A stretch of DNA of 33,966 bases, from the NCBI RefSeq assembly GCF_019029495.1, contig NZ_JAERQM010000015.1, positions 1 to 33,966 on the forward strand, read 5' to 3'. The notes below the pieces were generated by a model, which was not told the origin of the DNA, ran no database searches, and was given only the letters and a program-made list of their open reading frames with translations. Below are positions 6,685 to 15,237 of this stretch, in pieces. The translations under genes and the position numbers were made by a program. This stretch comes from Falsiroseomonas oleicola (GTDB taxonomy: Bacteria; Pseudomonadota; Alphaproteobacteria; Acetobacterales; Acetobacteraceae). Position 1 is the first letter of the stretch; each line of letters begins with the position of its first letter.

Positions 6685-7740
6685 TTAGCCGACTGCGCTT
6701 AGGCTGTCCCGCAATTCGGCGATGCCGCGCTGGCGCAGGAAGGGCTCCAGCAACGCAGTCGCGATCGCCACGTCTTCCACTGACTGCTTTTCCTGCACCA
6801 TGCGCGCATAGCCGACGCAGAACTCTGCAACCTCTGGCGCCGATCGTGCTGCCAGGCGCGCGGCTTCCAGCGCCTCGGCTGGCGCGTTCTCCCGACGCAG
6901 CAGCGTGGCCCGCAGGTGCTGCCAGCCAGGGTTGGTCCAGTCGGCGTCCGCCTCCACCAGACGCATCGCACGCTTGCGCCCCGACTGACCTCGACCCATG
7001 GCAGCATGTACCTCGTGGAAGGCCGCATACTGGCGCGGCTTTCCATGTGCGTATGGCAGCGAGACGACTTCTTCGTCCATCAGCGCCCGCAATGCGTCGG
7101 AGCCGCGTTCCAGCAAGACGCCCAGTGCCCGCTTTCGGCGGAGATAGGCGATGCCGTTACTGCGGCAGGGCAGTTCGACGATGGTGCCATAGGCCGGCCG
7201 CAGCGTCTCCTCGCGCCGCAGCATGGCCGCAGCGGCCGGATCCCAGGAGCAGAGCGCAGTGACACCCATCTGTTTGGCCGGGAGGCCACTGGCCAAATGA
7301 TCAACCTGGCCCCAGAAAGGATGCGGCAAGGCGCCGGCCTCTGTGAAGCTCTCAGGCACTGTCAGCGGGTTGACGGCCAGCATCCGGGCCTTGGGCAGGA
7401 GCATGTTGGCCAGCAGCGCCACCGTGGCGCCCGCACCTTCGCCGACCAGATGGATGGGCAGTTCCGTCCCCAGCCCGCGCAGCCAGCAGAACAGGCTGTC
7501 CAGGCTGTCGACAAAGCCGGGGACACCCTTGCCGAAGGCGCCCTCCGGGTCGGTGAAGCGCGCCACCGAGACGGGAGTGGTGGTGTCGGTGGCGTTCGGT
7601 GCATCCGTACCGAACGCAAGGAAGATGCTGCGCGCCCCCGGGCGCACCACGATCTTGTGGTTGCTGCCACTGCCCGTTTCCAGGGTTGTCGGCATTGGCG
7701 AATCCTGCGCCGTGGTCACGGTGGATGAGATCAAGGACAT
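6685..7740 (-). CDS. Alpha/beta-hydrolase-like protein with TPR-like C-terminus, nucleophile missing
   Basis: This 351-residue protein has an alpha/beta-hydrolase-like N-terminal half and a helical, TPR-like C-terminal third (residues ~255-351: WQHLRATLLRRENAPAEALEAARLAA). The expected nucleophile elbow reads LVGEGAGAT (residues 98-106), so the usual G-x-S-x-G serine is replaced by Gly102, which argues against hydrolase activity. Its layout parallels the protein at 15238-16416, which keeps the serine. The ATG at 7740 is chosen over longer readings because AAGGGA lies upstream and it begins 11 bp after the previous gene's stop. It may be a structural or regulatory partner in glycan modification; no specific function can be named. 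Confidence 0.65.
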   Translation of the reverse strand: MSLISSTVTTAQDSPMPTTLETGSGSNHKIVVRPGARSIFLAFGTDAPNATDTTTPVSVARFTDPEGAFGKGVPGFVDSLDSLFCWLRGLGTELPIHLVGEGAGATVALLANMLLPKARMLAVNPLTVPESFTEAGALPHPFWGQVDHLASGLPAKQMGVTALCSWDPAAAAMLRREETLRPAYGTIVELPCRSNGIAYLRRKRALGVLLERGSDALRALMDEEVVSLPYAHGKPRQYAAFHEVHAAMGRGQSGRKRAMRLVEADADWTNPGWQHLRATLLRRENAPAEALEAARLAARSAPEVAEFCVGYARMVQEKQSVEDVAIATALLEPFLRQRGIAELRDSLSAVG

Positions 7741-7751
7741 GTGCGCGTCCC

Positions 7752-8426
7752 TTACGACTGATACCAAAACAAGGCTTGCGGCGTGACACGTCGCATCTGG
7801 CTGGCGCTTAATCCTGCCGCCTCGACAATGCGTTCCCGGATCTGCTGGCCGAGGCGTGCACGGCATTCGCGGCCGAACTGGCGGCGTACGATGCTGGCGA
7901 AGGAGGGCGCCTCCTGGCCAGGCGATATCGCGGTGGCAAGGGGTACACTGACGACACGCCCATGATCATCGACGATGTCGCCGCCGAACAGCAGCGAACC
8001 CCCGGGCCGCAGCGCGTGGCTGAACGCTTCCAGCACGGCCGGAACCGCTGCTCCAATGTCCATCAGGCCATCGGCAATGATAATCAGGGCGTAGGAACCT
8101 GGCGCCAGTGCCTCCGCCTGGCCCGCAGGCTCGAATTCGTGGAACGGCACTGCATTTGTCGGGGGTGCCGTGCCGGGCGCTATGGTCGGGTGGTAGTTGC
8201 TGCCCAGCAACGCATACAGCCGCCGCGCAACGACCGCGCTCGGCATGTGGTGCAGCACGGGGCCGTCAGCCTTCAGCAAATTCAGTCCCGTGAGCATGAC
8301 CCAAAGGATTCGGTCCGCCACGGTCGAACCGCACACCTCGCACGTCGCGTCGACCGCCACCGGCGCCCCGCAATAGGGGCAGTGGGGTTGTGACGTTGCG
8401 CCTCCGGGGGTCGGGGTCATCGCCAT
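7752..8426 (-). CDS. Zinc-ribbon protein with methyltransferase-like domain
   Basis: The 224-residue product begins with a small zinc ribbon (CPYCG at 16-20 and CEVCG at 29-33). Next come a helical segment and SYALIIIADGLMDI, followed by LEAFSHALRPGGSLLFGGDIV, which matches the middle and late strands of class I SAM-dependent methyltransferases. The glycine-rich SAM-binding motif I is not visible, so the enzyme may be degenerate or use an unusual motif. AGGAGAG precedes the ATG at 8426 at good spacing. It lies 18 bp after the neuA-like gene and 11 bp before the hydrolase-like gene, in one apparent operon. A role in modifying the nonulosonate or its carrier is inferred from context only. Confidence 0.65.
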   Translation of the reverse strand: MAMTPTPGGATSQPHCPYCGAPVAVDATCEVCGSTVADRILWVMLTGLNLLKADGPVLHHMPSAVVARRLYALLGSNYHPTIAPGTAPPTNAVPFHEFEPAGQAEALAPGSYALIIIADGLMDIGAAVPAVLEAFSHALRPGGSLLFGGDIVDDHGRVVSVPLATAISPGQEAPSFASIVRRQFGRECRARLGQQIRERIVEAAGLSASQMRRVTPQALFWYQS

Positions 8427-8444
8427 CGATCTCTCCTGCGAGAA

Positions 8445-9623
8445 TTAATGATTCTCGATTTGATGCCTGAGCAAGAATTCGGCCAATGCGCGGATCGCGC
8501 CGAAACCGCCCTTCTGTTTCAGGATCAATGCGCCGGCGCGCACCGACTGATGCGCATCCGCCGGCACAACGGCCAGCCCCGCTGCATTGAGGCAGGCGGC
8601 ATCGTTGATATCGTTTCCGAGATAAGCAACCGCATCCCAGGACAATTCTCGTTCTTCCAGCCAGGCGGACAGGGCGCTGAGCTTGTCATCAATTCCCTGC
8701 AAGCATGGCACCTGAAGCTTGCGCGCGCGCGCCGCGACAACCGGGTTGCGTTCCTTGGACAAGATCAGCACATGGAACCCGGCGCGGCGCAGCATTTCCA
8801 CGCCCATGCCATCGGATCTGCTGCAGAACACAGCCTCGCGTCCGTCCTGGTCCACCAGCACGCGATCATCGGTATGGACGCCGTCGAAATCCGTCACCAC
8901 CACCTGGATGCGCGTCTGCGGCGGCAGCCTCGGGCGATCGAGCACCGCGGCCATGGCATCGCACAACAGCAGGTCGGTCTCTTCGTCGATCTCGATGTGA
9001 GGCGCCGCCATCGGCACCGGCACCGCCGGACCGCAGAACCTGTTGCCACTGGCCCGGAATGGCGCAACGCGCATGGCATAGAGCGCGCCATTCTCGCGGA
9101 ACTGGGGCGGCAGTTCCTGGCGCATGCGGCGGCGCCCCGTATGGTCGTGGTTTACCCCGACGCCAAAGCCGCGATCGTCCAGGCCCCAGAGAAAGCCGTG
9201 ATCCTCCACGACCGAAAGCGCGCAGGCGGCCTCCCTTTGGTCCACCGCGGTGACCAGCGCATCAATGTCCGCGCCTGTCGTAAAAGGCGAGGTGCATTGC
9301 ATCAGCACCACCACATCCGGCAGCGCGGGGCCCCTGGCCTCAAGGATTTCAAGCGCGTGCAGGACTGCTGCTTCGGAGGAGGCGCGGTCTCCCGAAATTT
9401 CGGCGGGACGCTCCACGAGCACCGCACCGGCAGCCGTCGCCGCGGCACCGATTGCCGGATCATCGGTGGAAACCAAGACCAGATCGACGCAGGCGGCAGC
9501 CCGGGCGGCCTGGACGGCACGGACGATCAGGGAGCGTCCGCCAACGAGCCGTAGATTCTTACCAATTATGCCCTTGGACCCACCACGGGCCGGAATGACA
9601 ACCACAGCGCGCAACGAGGCCAC
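8445..9623 (-). CDS. neuA: Acylneuraminate cytidylyltransferase fused to HAD phosphatase
   Basis: The N-terminal ~225 residues are a CMP-nonulosonate synthetase, which couples CTP to a sialic-acid-like sugar. The nucleotide-binding motif IPARGGSKG is at residues 10-18, with STDD and QCTSPF further on. The C-terminal domain (from ~240) is a KdsC-like HAD phosphatase: D-x-D nucleophile motif DFDGVHTDD with Asp245 and Asp247, the LSKERN segment, and motif IV in YLGNDINDAACL. Mammalian CMAS has the same two-domain order. The start is taken as GTG at 9623, with GGAG about ten bases upstream; an in-frame TTG at 9683 would add 20 unlike residues. It follows neuB in the same direction after 129 bp. 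The phosphatase may act on a 9-phosphate intermediate, or supply the Kdo-8-phosphate phosphatase missing from the kds set. Confidence 0.9.
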   Translation of the reverse strand: MASLRAVVVIPARGGSKGIIGKNLRLVGGRSLIVRAVQAARAAACVDLVLVSTDDPAIGAAATAAGAVLVERPAEISGDRASSEAAVLHALEILEARGPALPDVVVLMQCTSPFTTGADIDALVTAVDQREAACALSVVEDHGFLWGLDDRGFGVGVNHDHTGRRRMRQELPPQFRENGALYAMRVAPFRASGNRFCGPAVPVPMAAPHIEIDEETDLLLCDAMAAVLDRPRLPPQTRIQVVVTDFDGVHTDDRVLVDQDGREAVFCSRSDGMGVEMLRRAGFHVLILSKERNPVVAARARKLQVPCLQGIDDKLSALSAWLEERELSWDAVAYLGNDINDAACLNAAGLAVVPADAHQSVRAGALILKQKGGFGAIRALAEFLLRHQIENH

Positions 9624-9752
9624 AAGGACGCACTCCAGCCGAAATGCCCGGTCGCAGGACCAGGCATAAGACGCGACGGGCAAACAAAACTTCGGGACCC
9701 TGACCCAAGGATGCCCGCGTGGCGGCCACAGGCCCCCTGAAGACAGCGAGGG

Positions 9753-10631
9753 CTACTGCGCGGCCACCTGGGTGGCGGGTTCCCACTTCAGCTTGCGGCG
9801 TGTGGCTTCCTCGATCTCGAGAATTTCCGTCCGCTTGTAGGTCAGCGCCTTGTTGACATTGATCAGGTCGCGCTTGAGACGCCGCATGCCGTCAGGTTCC
9901 AGCGAGGCGGCATGGTCGGTACCCTTCCAAGTACGGTCCAGCGTGAAGTGCCGCTCAATGACCGTCGCGCCCAGCGCCATGGCTGCAATGTCGGCGGAAA
10001 TGCCGAGATGGTGGCCGGAGAAACCAATCTCCCGAACCCGCGAGCCGTACATCTCCCTGAAGCGCGTGATCTCGAGCAGACACAGATCCTCGAACGGCAC
10101 CGGATAGCCGGAGGTGCACACATACAGGACCACATCCTTGGCGCGACCGCGGTCCTCGTAGAAGCGGACCACGGACTCGACTTCCGCCGCCGTGGTCATG
10201 CCGGTCGAGACATGCAGTTCGCCCGGGTAATTGGCGCAGAGCCACTCCTGCAGATCGAAATGCAGATTGGTTGCCGAGGGGATCTTCAGGAATGCAGGCC
10301 GGAGCGCCGCCATTTGCTTCGCGGATGTCAGATCCCACACCGAGGTGCCATAGATGACCCCCTCACGCGCACAGACCTCCATCAACTCCGCATGCTGGTC
10401 CGGAGTGAATTCCAAGGCCTCGCGATGCGCACCATAAGTGTCGCCATAGGCATTGGACGGCACCGGATGGGGGGCGTGATACTGAGTCGAGCTTAGAAGC
10501 TCGACATTATTTCTTTTTTGGAATTTGACCGCATCGACCTGACAAATGCGCCCCGCAACACCAACCATCTCCTTGGCCAGCGCCAGGTCGCCCTTATGGT
10601 TGCAGCCAATTTCCGCAATCAACTTTGCCAT
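9753..10631 (-). CDS. neuB: N-acetylneuraminate synthase family protein without SAF domain
   Basis: This 292-residue NeuB-type barrel enzyme should condense phosphoenolpyruvate with a hexosamine (or its 6-phosphate) to make a nine-carbon nonulosonic acid. It opens with LIAEIGCNHKGD, then VKFQKRNN, GTSVWD and KIPSATN. Near the C-terminus is the family signature ERHFTLDRTWKGTDHAASLEP. Usual NeuB proteins have about 340-350 residues with a C-terminal antifreeze-like SAF domain that caps the active site of the partner subunit. That domain is absent here, the protein ending soon after the barrel. A strong ribosome-binding site (AAGGAGG) precedes the ATG. It is probably the first gene of the operon running to 4564. 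Which nonulosonate is made cannot be told. Confidence 0.88.
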   Translation of the reverse strand: MAKLIAEIGCNHKGDLALAKEMVGVAGRICQVDAVKFQKRNNVELLSSTQYHAPHPVPSNAYGDTYGAHREALEFTPDQHAELMEVCAREGVIYGTSVWDLTSAKQMAALRPAFLKIPSATNLHFDLQEWLCANYPGELHVSTGMTTAAEVESVVRFYEDRGRAKDVVLYVCTSGYPVPFEDLCLLEITRFREMYGSRVREIGFSGHHLGISADIAAMALGATVIERHFTLDRTWKGTDHAASLEPDGMRRLKRDLINVNKALTYKRTEILEIEEATRRKLKWEPATQVAAQ

Positions 10632-10779
10632 GTCGGCCTCCTTAATAAGGAAAATCTCTTATTTTGAAATGCGTTGCGGGAGCGCCTTTACTCTCGTCTC
10701 TCTGCCAATTTATTGCGCAGGCTTCTGTCCGGCGCAAGCAAAGATTGAGTAAGCATAGTTTCGTTCAGGCGCCACACGC

Positions 10780-12378
10780 TCAGAGCATCACTTTTCCTGC
10801 ATGTAGCACAAGACCTGCCATTCCACGATGCAAAGCCTGCCCATCCAAAAGGCAGTTGTGCATCTCCACACTCCGCAACCGCCGATCTTCATCTCGGCCC
10901 GCCACAATCGCCGGACGTGTGCTGCCAGGCGCGGCCCGGATGTCCAGATCACGGCACCTCGCATCCCAGCGCAGGTCATTGGCTGCTGTCGGCACGTCGT
11001 CCTGCAAGGCGCCTCGGGGGAAGCCTTCAATCCGTCCCGACAAGACCAAGCCGCTGCTGGCAAGGCGCAGGACCCCGAGATCGGGGATCCGCAACGGATC
11101 TGGCCCGGATGCCGAAAGCTCCAGCCGCAATGCGCCGCCTGAGGCATTGATCGAGACGGCCGGACGCCGCCGACGCGTCCCGGCCGCTCGCCCCATGCCG
11201 CGACCGACGACCTGCCCTTCGATGGTTGCGACATGGGAAGCCCCCAGCGCCTCCGGTCCACCTATGACGACCACACCGGCCCCGAGCGTCAGGCGCCGCA
11301 GCGGGCAGACAGCGCGGCGTGTGGCGCGGATCGCATAGACAGCCATGTCCTCCAGAACCACGTCTTCCAGTAGAAGATGTTCCGTTGCCGCTTGGCCAGG
11401 GAACATCGAATCATTGATCTCCGCGCCAATGTCGATGCCCTTTCCATGAAAGTCGGACGCTCCGTCATCTTCGGACCGGCGCGGTGGGCGTCCCTGAGCA
11501 CGAAGCCGGCGGATGGTGAAGTGGCCTGGCCCGCCCAGATTCATCAGAGAGCCACTCCAGGCCCCTTCCGTGGCGAAGTCCTCGATCAAAACTTCGCGGG
11601 TCTGCAGGCCCATGACGTTCAACGGCGAACTGACGCCGCCCTGGCCAGCTTCCGTTGGCCCCCGTAGCCGAAATCCACGCACCAGAAGGCGGCGCGCATC
11701 ATGTACGAACAGCCCCTCGCGAAAGGTCGGGTGCTGAAGCGCCAGGTCGTGCAGCTCTACATCCTGGCAATCCGCCACCAGCAGCGGTCCGCGCCGTCCG
11801 TAGGCCCCGCGTATCGGCGCGCGGTTATCCCAGTGACCAGCAAAGCCGGTTAGCACCACGTCGCGCAGCACGCAGTGGCGCGCGCCCCGCACCTCCAGCA
11901 GCGCTGCGGCGTGCGGGTCCGGTCCCTGCCGAAGCCCGCGCCTGCCCTGGGAAATGCCGCCATCCAGCGTGACGCCACGCAGCGAGAATTCAACGGCCCC
12001 CACCGACTTTAGGATGGGGCGGCTTACGGGAAGCCCGGGGTTTGGCGGCGTTGGTCGCGGCACGCAGAGAAGTCGCGTGCGCCCCGCACCTTCGCCGCGG
12101 ATGCGCAGGATGGCATGCCGCACCTCCGGGCAATCATGGTCGCGCGCATCGGCCACCTCACCCGGCGGCACAGCAATGACCGTGGTGCCTGCTCCGAGCA
12201 GTAGATCGGTACCGCGCATGGCGGCCCCCGCAAGTCCCCGGGCGAAGGCTTCGGAGGCATTGGTACCGTCAGCCTGCCCACCGAATTCCGCAAGGCGCAC
12301 GCCCTGTAGGCGCTGGGATAGACCGGGAGTGGCAAGGGTACTAGCGAACAGGCCAAGTGCGGCACGGCGTCGGATCAT
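10780..12378 (-). CDS. Exported right-handed beta-helix protein
   Basis: The 532-residue protein begins MIRRRAALGLFASTLATPGLS, a short basic and hydrophobic leader that fits a Tat-type or Sec signal peptide. The body consists of repeated short strand units such as LLLEDVVLEDMAVYAIRATRR and RGVTLDGG. These are typical of parallel beta-helix proteins (pectate-lyase-like and carbohydrate epimerase or lyase families). An opening EFGGQADGTNASEAF resembles the F-G-A-x-x-D-G-x-x-D start of pectate-lyase superfamily proteins. GGGAGA lies upstream of the ATG. A role in binding, trimming or remodelling an exported polysaccharide fits the neighbours, but no catalytic residues can be identified. Confidence 0.7.
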   Translation of the reverse strand: MIRRRAALGLFASTLATPGLSQRLQGVRLAEFGGQADGTNASEAFARGLAGAAMRGTDLLLGAGTTVIAVPPGEVADARDHDCPEVRHAILRIRGEGAGRTRLLCVPRPTPPNPGLPVSRPILKSVGAVEFSLRGVTLDGGISQGRRGLRQGPDPHAAALLEVRGARHCVLRDVVLTGFAGHWDNRAPIRGAYGRRGPLLVADCQDVELHDLALQHPTFREGLFVHDARRLLVRGFRLRGPTEAGQGGVSSPLNVMGLQTREVLIEDFATEGAWSGSLMNLGGPGHFTIRRLRAQGRPPRRSEDDGASDFHGKGIDIGAEINDSMFPGQAATEHLLLEDVVLEDMAVYAIRATRRAVCPLRRLTLGAGVVVIGGPEALGASHVATIEGQVVGRGMGRAAGTRRRRPAVSINASGGALRLELSASGPDPLRIPDLGVLRLASSGLVLSGRIEGFPRGALQDDVPTAANDLRWDARCRDLDIRAAPGSTRPAIVAGRDEDRRLRSVEMHNCLLDGQALHRGMAGLVLHAGKVML

Positions 12379-12499
12379 AAGGCATCTCCCACCCAGGTCG
12401 CCTATCCGAGCGTGATCCGTTCAAAGGGACAGGCCCCACATCCCAAATAGGGCTGGATTTTGGAAAATACGCTCCAATCAAACCAGCCCGAGAAGAATA

Positions 12500-13414
12500 T
12501 TAATCTGGCGGGGCGCGCGAGACAAGGCCGAAATATGAAGGCGGGAATATTCTTGACAACCCACAGTCATGGAAAATTCGCCACATTTCCTCTTTAACTC
12601 TCTGAACCCAAGCGGATGGCATGGGGTCGTAAATTTCTTTTTTATCATATAAATTAAAATATTCATCTTGGTATCGGTTGTCAGATTCGCCCTTGCCGCT
12701 TCCTCGTTTTTTTCGAGCGGCGTATTCTTCCAAGCTTTTAATCCCATAGTGGCGAAGAATAGCAAGCCCGTGACCGGAAGTAGTCCAGTTTTGATGAGAG
12801 ATGCCATTTCGGAAATTTTCTGGATTAATCGGCTGACCATCAGAATAAATCGAGTTGACTTTGGATAAGTCAAAATGATGAGGGAAGTGAGGACCAAACC
12901 CCCTTAGATTAGAGTCGTGCAACGAGAGTGTCTTTAAGGTTTTGCTTCCGCGATGCGAATCGCTACACCGCCAATGATAATTTTCCATCACAAGGCCCGC
13001 CGGCCTCACCTTATGTCCGTCCGAACCATAGAATCGCCAATTGAAAGATATGCTATGCGCATCTGGGAATCTAGAAACGTAACTTGAGATGTCAATGTCT
13101 TCCGTAAGGTATAAAAATTCATCAGCATCTACAGGATAGACATAAAAAATAGAAGCGCGTGATCGTGCCGCAGCCAAACATAGGCGATATCCGGATTTTT
13201 GCGGATTTCCCAAGGGAGGCACTTCGTTCAAAAAATACTCAATCATACCTCCATCCGCAAGGCACTGAAAGACTTCCAAACTTCGATCGGTATTGTTGTT
13301 GGTCGCAATAAAAATTTTTGAAAAACCAAGTAATTTATAATGCGCCACAAATTCCAAAACATAAGGCCCTTCGTTTCTCATTATCGAAACGAGAAAAATC
13401 GGATCTTGGGGCAT
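12500..13414 (-). CDS. GT2-type glycosyltransferase (Glyco_tranf_2_4-like)
   Basis: The 304-residue protein matches the DUF23/PF13704-type glycosyltransferases. It starts FLVSIMRNEGPYVLEFVAHYKLLGF, with NNNTDRS next and a D-x-D-like acidic motif in VDADEFLYL. An SFNWRFYGSDGH segment follows. The donor and acceptor are unknown. The ATG at 13414 is chosen since the family starts there and AGGGAA lies about ten bases upstream; an in-frame TTG at 13474 would overlap the preceding gene. The gene is part of a stretch (12.48-15.23 kb) clearly richer in A and T than its surroundings, suggesting separate acquisition. Confidence 0.8.
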   Translation of the reverse strand: MPQDPIFLVSIMRNEGPYVLEFVAHYKLLGFSKIFIATNNNTDRSLEVFQCLADGGMIEYFLNEVPPLGNPQKSGYRLCLAAARSRASIFYVYPVDADEFLYLTEDIDISSYVSRFPDAHSISFNWRFYGSDGHKVRPAGLVMENYHWRCSDSHRGSKTLKTLSLHDSNLRGFGPHFPHHFDLSKVNSIYSDGQPINPENFRNGISHQNWTTSGHGLAILRHYGIKSLEEYAARKKRGSGKGESDNRYQDEYFNLYDKKEIYDPMPSAWVQRVKEEMWRIFHDCGLSRIFPPSYFGLVSRAPPD

Positions 13415-13455
13415 TGTGCGTAAATTCCCTGAAATCGCACGAAAATAGCGAGCGA

Positions 13456-14214
13456 TCAGCCTTTCCGAAGGCAAAGAAGCGCTCGAGATTTGTCAAAATC
13501 CAAGATCCAGCGGGGAAATTGCATATCATCGGCGCCTTCGGCCCTGATGCGCTCAAGGGCTGGAAGGGCGGAAGTCGTGTTGGACAGATCAATACCCTTC
13601 TCTCTTAGATCCAAATCCCACCACCGAACCGAAAGAAGCCTTGAAACGATATCGGTAGAAAATCGTGATTTAATACGTCGAGCCGGAACACCTCCAACTA
13701 TATCATACGGCGCAACATCGCGAGTTACCACTGATCCAGCAGCGACGACCGCGCCATGTCCAACCGTTACTCCGCGACGAATGAACACCCCGTTGCCGAT
13801 CCAGACGTCGTGGCCAATCGTGACTTTTCCACTGCGCCAGGGGGTGCGTCTTCTGGACTGCACCGCGCTAAACCAAGGATCACCGCGAAAGACATTCCCG
13901 GATCCCCAGGCAATAGGATGTGTAGAGACGCCATCGAGGGGGTGGTCGACGGAGCCGATTATCACACGCCGGGCGATTGAACAGAACCTGCCTATGGTGG
14001 TTTCACGAAACTCACAGCCTATCCCCGAAAAGGAATAAGCGCCTATTTCGAAGACTCCGTAGATACGTGCGGGCGCAATACTGCATGGCGTTTCGATAAC
14101 CGCTGATGCCGGTATGTTCTTACTATCGAAGCCAATGCCGCGGGCTTGAAGTGCTTTACGCACTTCCGGCTCGCTGACTGTGGAAAGGGAGATATCATCG
14201 TTCTGCGTAAGCAT
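13456..14214 (-). CDS. Hexapeptide-repeat O-acetyltransferase
   Basis: The 252-residue product contains a left-handed beta-helix acyltransferase domain (about residues 45-185) with hexapeptide units such as [55 protein letters not shown] and [13 protein letters not shown]. The insert with SVDHP is like CatB/Vat and WcaF-type acetyltransferases, and its His is the likely catalytic base. It probably O-acetylates a sugar of the surface glycan using acetyl-CoA. The ATG at 14214 lies two bases after the stop of the preceding gene, so the pair is coupled; the longer frame would overlap that gene. Chloramphenicol or streptogramin resistance is unlikely given the glycan context, though not excluded by sequence alone. 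Base composition is AT-richer than the flanks. Confidence 0.82.
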   Translation of the reverse strand: MLTQNDDISLSTVSEPEVRKALQARGIGFDSKNIPASAVIETPCSIAPARIYGVFEIGAYSFSGIGCEFRETTIGRFCSIARRVIIGSVDHPLDGVSTHPIAWGSGNVFRGDPWFSAVQSRRRTPWRSGKVTIGHDVWIGNGVFIRRGVTVGHGAVVAAGSVVTRDVAPYDIVGGVPARRIKSRFSTDIVSRLLSVRWWDLDLREKGIDLSNTTSALPALERIRAEGADDMQFPRWILDFDKSRALLCLRKG

Positions 14215-14216
14215 GG

Positions 14217-15143
14217 TTATCTTACTGCGTCGACCCAAATGCTTTCATTCGGCCGGGTCTTGTCAAAATAAGCCTTGTTCCTCATGAGGGGGAGGATAGA
14301 TTGGCCATAAGAAGATCTGAGTACCAAACGAAATCCGGAAGACACTAACATCCGGCGCAGCTTTTGTTCTGTCCAATAATTTATATGCTGGTTGGGTTTT
14401 TTTCTGCTAAAGTCTGCGTTTGCCAGGATCGAGTCCGCAGCCGCCTCTGGTGGGCGGCTTGCATGTTCGGCAATAATCGCTTCTTCAAGCGGCAATCCGC
14501 GCCACTCCTTTAGCGCACCGTAACAGGAAGCAATTCTTTCAAAGTAAAGCTGATGGACCGGCTTGCCTTTGCTGAACCCTGAATTGGTATTTATCATCAA
14601 GACGTCTCGCTTGAGGCGCCCCGTCGATCGCTGATCGTAATAGCGCGCGTCGTTAATTTTCCATGCGGCATAGGCTGTGTAAAAATCAGGTGTTGAAATG
14701 CGAAATACGCCGCCGGGGCGGATAATTCTGGCCATTTCAGAGAAGATGTGCATGACCATCTCATCGGTGAGATGCTCAATGGTGTGGCTCGTAAATGCGC
14801 CATACAAAAAATTAGATTCAACCGGCCAAGATTCAAGAACAGACAAGTCTATATTGTAATCGGGTGGGGTATATTGATCGTATGGCGGTTGAACAAAATC
14901 GTGGTTGCGCCAGCAGGGGTGGGACCAATCTCCTGCGCCGATATTGAGAAAGGGTCGCAGGTCTGTCGCCTTGTCGCCCAACAGGGCGGTGTAGTCTGCG
15001 GTGTCATCTACGCGATCAGTCATAAGGCGATCGTCTAAATTGGCAAGCGAAAAAAGTGATGCGGTGTCGTCAAGCGCGCTCCAATCGAACCCAGCCTGTT
15101 CTACCGCAGGTGGTGCCAAAAGAGATCTCTTTTCGCTTTCCAT
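14217..15143 (-). CDS. SAM-dependent methyltransferase
   Basis: A 308-residue class I methyltransferase. The SAM-binding region is [13 protein letters not shown], and later segments include [38 protein letters not shown] (Methyltransf_11 type). It most likely methylates a sugar, lipid or sugar-nucleotide in the same glycan pathway as the acetyltransferase and glycosyltransferase that follow it. The ATG at 15143 has AAGG nine bases upstream; a TTG five codons earlier is less likely. A good sigma-70-like promoter (15200-15227) lies just upstream, making this the first gene of a three-gene, AT-richer unit (15143 to 12500). Confidence 0.8.
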   Translation of the reverse strand: MESEKRSLLAPPAVEQAGFDWSALDDTASLFSLANLDDRLMTDRVDDTADYTALLGDKATDLRPFLNIGAGDWSHPCWRNHDFVQPPYDQYTPPDYNIDLSVLESWPVESNFLYGAFTSHTIEHLTDEMVMHIFSEMARIIRPGGVFRISTPDFYTAYAAWKINDARYYDQRSTGRLKRDVLMINTNSGFSKGKPVHQLYFERIASCYGALKEWRGLPLEEAIIAEHASRPPEAAADSILANADFSRKKPNQHINYWTEQKLRRMLVSSGFRLVLRSSYGQSILPLMRNKAYFDKTRPNESIWVDAVR

Positions 15144-15199
15144 GATAACCACCTTCAAATCCAGGGATTAAAGCGTTACGTGTTGCTTGCGCGGCACTA

Positions 15200-15227
15200 T
15201 TTTTATGTTTAATCCAGATGGTGTCAA
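15200..15227 (-). promoter_or_regulatory. Sigma-70-like promoter for the AT-rich three-gene unit
   Basis: On the minus strand a perfect TTGACA (15222-15227) is followed after 16 bases by TAAAAA (15200-15205), 57 bases upstream of the methyltransferase ATG at 15143. The surrounding bases are AT-rich. This is the clearest consensus promoter in the window. The -10 box is imperfect, so the exact position could shift by a base or two. Confidence 0.55.
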
Positions 15228-15237
15228 CCTCGGATAC

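Noticed and set aside
12450-12489. Terminator from GGGCTGG / CCAGCCC
   Set aside because: The arms are seven bases with a 26-base loop and no T-run, too weak to call.
13456-14214. Antibiotic (chloramphenicol/streptogramin) acetyltransferase
   Set aside because: The fold is shared, but it lies in a sugar-decoration cassette and has no resistance context.
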